Shown one piece after another: positions 60,494 through 64,000 of a stretch of DNA of 64,000 bases. Both the position numbers and the translations under genes were made by a program. Within the stretch, counting starts at the first letter, position 1. The number at the start of each line of letters is the position of its first letter. The DNA comes from Bacteroides sedimenti (GTDB lineage Bacteria; Bacteroidota; Bacteroidia; Bacteroidales; Bacteroidaceae): NCBI RefSeq assembly GCF_040365225.1, contig NZ_AP028055.1, forward strand, positions 682,001 through 746,000. Direction: 5' to 3'. The notes under the pieces were generated by a model. That model saw only the letters and a list, made by a program, of their open reading frames with translations. It had not been told where the DNA came from and did no database searches.

Positions 60494-61723
60494 ACGCTTG
60501 CAGTTGTTGGAGGCAAAAAAGGCATCTAATGCTTCTTCATAATTTCCTAATATTACCAAATGATGATTTCCGATAGGATTTTTTAGAAAATAATCAGCTG
60601 GTGAGTCCAACTTAACACGTATTTGTGTGCGACATGCATTCAAGAAATTTGTGTTTTCAGTCAATCTGCCAGAAGTTACATAATACTCGTCAAGGCATTC
60701 TCCTCCACATTTTATAACTGTAACATCTCCGATGGGCAAGATTCCCTGAATTGATACTCCCGAGTTGCTTTCAAAATGATTACGGATAATAAACTGTTCT
60801 GTCAATTTAGTGCTTACACTGCAATGGGCAAATACAATCTCATTTTTCTTGATATTAACTTCTATGGGATTTGCCATAAATGCGGTTTTTCCTACTACTG
60901 CTTTTATAGCCAGGAAAGTGAATATTGACTGAAGATCTCCTTCACAACCTGCAACTATTCCTTCATCATTCAATAATGATAGAGCAAGACAACCGGTGGT
61001 GCCGATCATTGAAATCAGCTTATAACAGTTTAGGGTAATTGCAGATAAGTTTTCTTTTTCACAGATCTGCTTAACTGCTTTGTAGACCCGCATCGCCCTG
61101 ATCATATCATCGGGTGATGCCTCCCTACATGCAAGAGCTTTTCCTGCAATGATTGCAGCTTGTTCTCCTACTTCATCTTCCGTGATTTCTTCGTATCTTT
61201 TTACTATATTCTCAATAGGTATATTGAGGAATTCGATCCCCCACCGCCGTTTACTAAGCAGATAATCAACGCCGCTTGCAATTAGCCAGGAAGATGGAGT
61301 ACCAATAACGCCTATTTTTTTTCCTTTTATATTTTTTTGTGCTTCAAAGTTATTATAATGCACATTTATTCTTTGTACAATGGATTCTGTTTCTCCGTGC
61401 AGGATTTCCGATTTCAGACCTTTACATTGCAACCAGTATGAAATTTCCAGTGATGCAGAGAGTGAATTCTGCATGCCGTCTGTTAGAAGAATCATAGGTT
61501 GAGGTAGTGCTTCAAAGCTTTGAACTACGAATTTTTCAACGCCTCCTGTGGCAATAAATACAAGCTTGAAATCGTCTTCCGATAATGTGTAAAGCTCTTT
61601 ATAATCCACATATTTAATCTTGAAGAATTTTTCAAGTTCGCTCAGCAGCACTTCGTGCATCTTGTAGATAGATGACTGTTTCTGTAAAGCAGATGAGAAG
61701 GTAATCAGATGAATTGTTATCAT
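60485..61723 (-). CDS. L-fucose/L-arabinose isomerase-like protein
   Basis: A 412-residue protein resembling the fucose isomerase fold. There are two Rossmann-like N-terminal domains (KKIGVIGTPSSWLIASGVDYL at about 135-155) and a C-terminal domain with EGDLQSIFTFLA and HCSVSTKLTEQFIIRNHFESNSGVSIQG. Typical isomerase metal ligands are partly recognisable (Glu, His) but the overall match is loose, so the sugar substrate is unknown. The ATG at 61723 is chosen because the in-frame ATG at 61750 lies inside the predicted promoter. It stands alone, not in a fucose operon. Confidence 0.72.
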   Translation of the reverse strand: MITIHLITFSSALQKQSSIYKMHEVLLSELEKFFKIKYVDYKELYTLSEDDFKLVFIATGGVEKFVVQSFEALPQPMILLTDGMQNSLSASLEISYWLQCKGLKSEILHGETESIVQRINVHYNNFEAQKNIKGKKIGVIGTPSSWLIASGVDYLLSKRRWGIEFLNIPIENIVKRYEEITEDEVGEQAAIIAGKALACREASPDDMIRAMRVYKAVKQICEKENLSAITLNCYKLISMIGTTGCLALSLLNDEGIVAGCEGDLQSIFTFLAIKAVVGKTAFMANPIEVNIKKNEIVFAHCSVSTKLTEQFIIRNHFESNSGVSIQGILPIGDVTVIKCGGECLDEYYVTSGRLTENTNFLNACRTQIRVKLDSPADYFLKNPIGNHHLVILGNYEEALDAFFASNNCKRVE

Positions 61724-61747
61724 GGTGCGTTTCTCATTAAGGATAGT

Positions 61748-61755
61748 CAAATTTA
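61748..61755 (-). promoter_or_regulatory. -7 box (TAAATTTG on minus strand) for the isomerase-like gene
   Basis: It matches TAnnTTTG 25 bases upstream of the ATG at 61723. Confidence 0.6.
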
Positions 61756-61860
61756 CATATTATATTTGAAATATTATATGTTTGCCTCTAAAACTTAACT
61801 TAAAGAAAACTAAGAGGTATTTTTGTTAACTATTTGTTTGCTTGGTTACTTTTGAAGTCC

Positions 61861-61868
61861 TATCTTTG
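61861..61868 (+). promoter_or_regulatory. -7 box (TATCTTTG) for the aminotransferase gene
   Basis: It matches TAnnTTTG, with TTTG runs about 15-30 bases upstream. Initiation near 61875 supports the ATG at 61906. Confidence 0.7.
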
Positions 61869-61905
61869 CACCTCAAACGAAAATATTTTTTTAATACTTA
61901 AAAGT

Positions 61906-63105
61906 ATGCCAACTATATCCATCCGTGGAACCGAAATGCCCGCATCACCGATCAGGAAACTGGCTCCGCTAGCTGAAGCTGCAAAACAAAAAGGAATTCA
62001 TGTGTATCATCTGAATATTGGTCAGCCAGACCTTCCAACTCCTAAAGCCGCGCTTGATGCGATTCGAAATATTGACCGTACAATTCTGGAATATAGTCCA
62101 AGTGACGGATACAGAAGTTATCGGGAAAAACTCACACAATATTACAAGAAATTCAATATAAACCTGACGGCAGATGATATTATCATTACTACCGGCGGTT
62201 CAGAAGCTGTGTTGTTTGCCTTTATGTCCTGCCTGAATCCGGGAGATGAAATTATAGTTCCCGAACCAGCTTATGCCAACTACATGGCCTTTGCTATATC
62301 TGCTGGAGCAGTAATACGCACGGTATCAACTACTATTGAAGAAGGTTTTTCTCTTCCTAAAGTTGAAAAGTTCGAAGAACTTATTAATGAAAGGACAAAA
62401 GGAATTTTGATTTGTAATCCGAATAACCCAACTGGGTATTTGTATACTCGTAAAGAGATGAATCAGATAAGAGACATGGTTAAGAAATATGATCTTTTCC
62501 TTTTCTCAGATGAGGTTTACCGTGAATTTATCTACACTGGTTCTCCATATATTTCGGCCTGTCATTTGGAAGGAATTGAAAACAATGTAGTTCTGATTGA
62601 TTCGGTTTCTAAAAGATACTCTGAATGCGGTATTCGTATTGGGGCTCTGATCACAAAGAATAAAGAGGTTCGTAATGCCGTAATGAAATTCTGTCAGGCA
62701 CGTTTAAGCCCTCCGCTCATCGGTCAGATTGCTGCTGAGGCTTCTCTGGATGCTCCCGAAGATTATTTCAGAGAGAACTATGACGAATATGTTGAACGCC
62801 GTAAATGTTTGATTGACGGACTGAATAAAATTCCGGGTGTCTATTCACCAATTCCAATGGGTGCCTTTTACACGGTAGCCAAACTTCCGGTCGATGACTC
62901 AGATAAGTTCTGTGCATGGTGTCTTTCCGATTTCCAGTACGAAGGAGAAACTGTGTTCATGGCTCCGGCTTCTGGTTTCTATACTACACCGGGTGCAGGA
63001 TACAATGAAGTGCGTATTGCGTACGTATTGAAAAAAGAAGATCTCACTCGGGCTCTTTTTATTCTGGGTAAAGCACTTGAAGCCTATCCGGGAAGAGTTG
63101 ATTAA
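61906..63105 (+). CDS. Pyridoxal-phosphate aminotransferase (aspartate aminotransferase-like)
   Basis: A fold-type I class I/II aminotransferase of 399 residues. It shows LNIGQPDLPTP near the N-terminus, GGSEAVLFAFMSCLNPGDE, the cofactor-binding NPNNPTGYLY, DEVYREF, the lysine in SVSKRYSECGIRIGAL (PLP Schiff base), and NEVRIAYVL with the carboxylate-binding Arg. The start at 61906 is preferred because upstream in-frame sequence contains the promoter. It is probably an aspartate or alanine transaminase. It overlaps the next gene by one base (TAATG). Confidence 0.92.
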   Translation: MPTISIRGTEMPASPIRKLAPLAEAAKQKGIHVYHLNIGQPDLPTPKAALDAIRNIDRTILEYSPSDGYRSYREKLTQYYKKFNINLTADDIIITTGGSEAVLFAFMSCLNPGDEIIVPEPAYANYMAFAISAGAVIRTVSTTIEEGFSLPKVEKFEELINERTKGILICNPNNPTGYLYTRKEMNQIRDMVKKYDLFLFSDEVYREFIYTGSPYISACHLEGIENNVVLIDSVSKRYSECGIRIGALITKNKEVRNAVMKFCQARLSPPLIGQIAAEASLDAPEDYFRENYDEYVERRKCLIDGLNKIPGVYSPIPMGAFYTVAKLPVDDSDKFCAWCLSDFQYEGETVFMAPASGFYTTPGAGYNEVRIAYVLKKEDLTRALFILGKALEAYPGRVD

Positions 63106-64000
63106 TGTACTCCATGAAGCAGTATGATTACATAACGCTTTCCAAAGCTCTAGGTATTATATTGGTCGTAGTCGGTCATTTTACTTCAACAGTATACATG
63201 CCCGCATATTATATTGAAATGAAGAACCTGATTTTTTCATTTCATATGCCTTTATTCATGGTTTTGTCCGGCTTTCTGTTTCAGATGTCTTTGCGAAGTA
63301 AGCCGGACAAAATTTCTTTGCTCCCTTTCCTGAAGAAGAAGTTCAACCGTCTGATGGTTCCCTATTTCTTTATTTCTGCTCTAATAGCCTTGCTGAATTT
63401 TGCTTTAGGTTTTTTTATGCCGGTTAAAAGATCGGTAGATTGGCGCTATCTGGTTGAAATTCTGTATACAAACGTAGGAGGTTCGGCTGTGTTTCTTTGG
63501 TTTGTTTATACCTTGTTTGTGATATTCGCGATTTCTATTCTTTGCATGAGAAGCAAAGGAGGCATATTCATATTGGGAACACTTTCGCTCTTGCTGTATT
63601 TTATTCCATTGCCGCAAATCTTCTATTTATCATTTGTACATTCATTCATTGTTTATTTCTGGGGGGGGATGCTACTCTTTTTGTTGACCGACCGGCCGAA
63701 GAAGCATTACTCGGTTAGCTATTCGCTTATAGCTTTGCTGGTATTGGTTCTTGCCTATCTGATAAGAGAATCGGTACCTGTTGGTTTTACGAAACAGATT
63801 TTAAATCTGATATGTGGTTTTGCCGGGAGTTACATGGTTATTTGCGTGGCTTATATCTCTCAGGATAAAAGCAAATGGCTGATGGCATTAGGTAAATACA
63901 GTGCCTATATCTATTTGCTTCACATGGCAGGAGTCTATATGGTGCGTGTTGTTTTTGAAAAAATTGTTATTTTTACACCTGTATGTTACGGTATTGCTTT
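63105..64000 (+). CDS. Acyltransferase family 3 membrane protein, 3' end outside window
   Basis: A multi-helix membrane protein read as open from 63105 to the window edge (at least 298 residues). Early residues ITLSKALGIILVVVGHFTSTVY contain the conserved His of acyltransferase-3 (PF01757) proteins, and FSFHMPLFMVLSGFLF matches the next family motif. About nine membrane helices are visible. Members O-acetylate or acylate surface sugars. It starts at ATG 63105 (or 63114), overlapping the aminotransferase stop by one base; co-transcription is likely. Confidence 0.87.
   Translation, partial: MYSMKQYDYITLSKALGIILVVVGHFTSTVYMPAYYIEMKNLIFSFHMPLFMVLSGFLFQMSLRSKPDKISLLPFLKKKFNRLMVPYFFISALIALLNFALGFFMPVKRSVDWRYLVEILYTNVGGSAVFLWFVYTLFVIFAISILCMRSKGGIFILGTLSLLLYFIPLPQIFYLSFVHSFIVYFWGGMLLFLLTDRPKKHYSVSYSLIALLVLVLAYLIRESVPVGFTKQILNLICGFAGSYMVICVAYISQDKSKWLMALGKYSAYIYLLHMAGVYMVRVVFEKIVIFTPVCYGIA

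Overview
The window is chromosomal DNA from a member of the Bacteroidota, most likely a Bacteroides or close relative. The evidence is the TAnnTTTG promoter boxes in front of many genes, the many lipoproteins with a short lipobox, the families typical of the order Bacteroidales (DUF4783 next to nadC, DUF3805/3806, DUF4465, HU-HIG, AURKAIP1/COX24 small protein, GldD/GldE, BtuG) and the moderately AT-rich base composition. No tRNA, rRNA, insertion sequence, integrase, prophage or CRISPR array was seen. Most of it is core genome; the accessory-looking parts are the RND efflux operon and the vitamin B12 uptake locus.

Layout. 1-6 kb: the end of an OmpP1/FadL porin; a queuosine operon (yhhQ, queC, queF) led by a candidate preQ1-I riboswitch; dnaX; a divIC-like septum gene. 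6-7.3 kb: a largely non-coding stretch with the first of three phased palindrome arrays. 7.4-15 kb: an RND efflux operon (membrane fusion protein, pump, outer-membrane channel, then a divergent LpxA paralogue) with a divergent AraC-type regulator. 15-22 kb: Skp/OmpH-like lipoprotein, pepD, a beta-helix lipoprotein, a secreted nuclease/phosphatase, an alpha-amylase lipoprotein, rlmH. 22-28 kb: DUF4783 and nadC; an ECF sigma factor overlapping a dual-membrane anti-sigma-like protein plus two secreted proteins of unknown role; a FabK/nitronate monooxygenase-like enzyme. 28-46 kb: ald, amt, an epimerase, an M23 peptidase, a C69 dipeptidase, a phosphohexomutase, cdd, a LysM glucosaminidase, an HU/COX24/rng cluster, and mutY-ssb-gldE-gldD-PPTase. 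46-53 kb: B12 uptake (riboswitch, DUF4465 lipoprotein, BtuB, BtuG, a surface protein with a sorting-type tail), an HU-HIG gene, and a second B12 riboswitch with no gene behind it. 53-64 kb: a PhoR/PhoB-like two-component system, a transglutaminase-like protein, DUF3805/3806, an ABC-F ATPase, a PHP phosphatase, a sugar-isomerase-like protein, an aminotransferase and a partial acyltransferase.

Most interesting points. (1) The second cobalamin riboswitch has its own promoter and leads into about 190 nt without any ORF, ending at a strong terminator: a candidate B12-controlled non-coding RNA. (2) Three intergenic regions each carry four palindromes with exactly constant centre-to-centre spacing (22, 23 and 22 bp), with a different palindrome sequence at each locus. 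(3) A preQ1-I-like aptamer sits directly against the yhhQ start codon. (4) An LpxA paralogue with altered active-site surroundings is co-transcribed with the RND pump.
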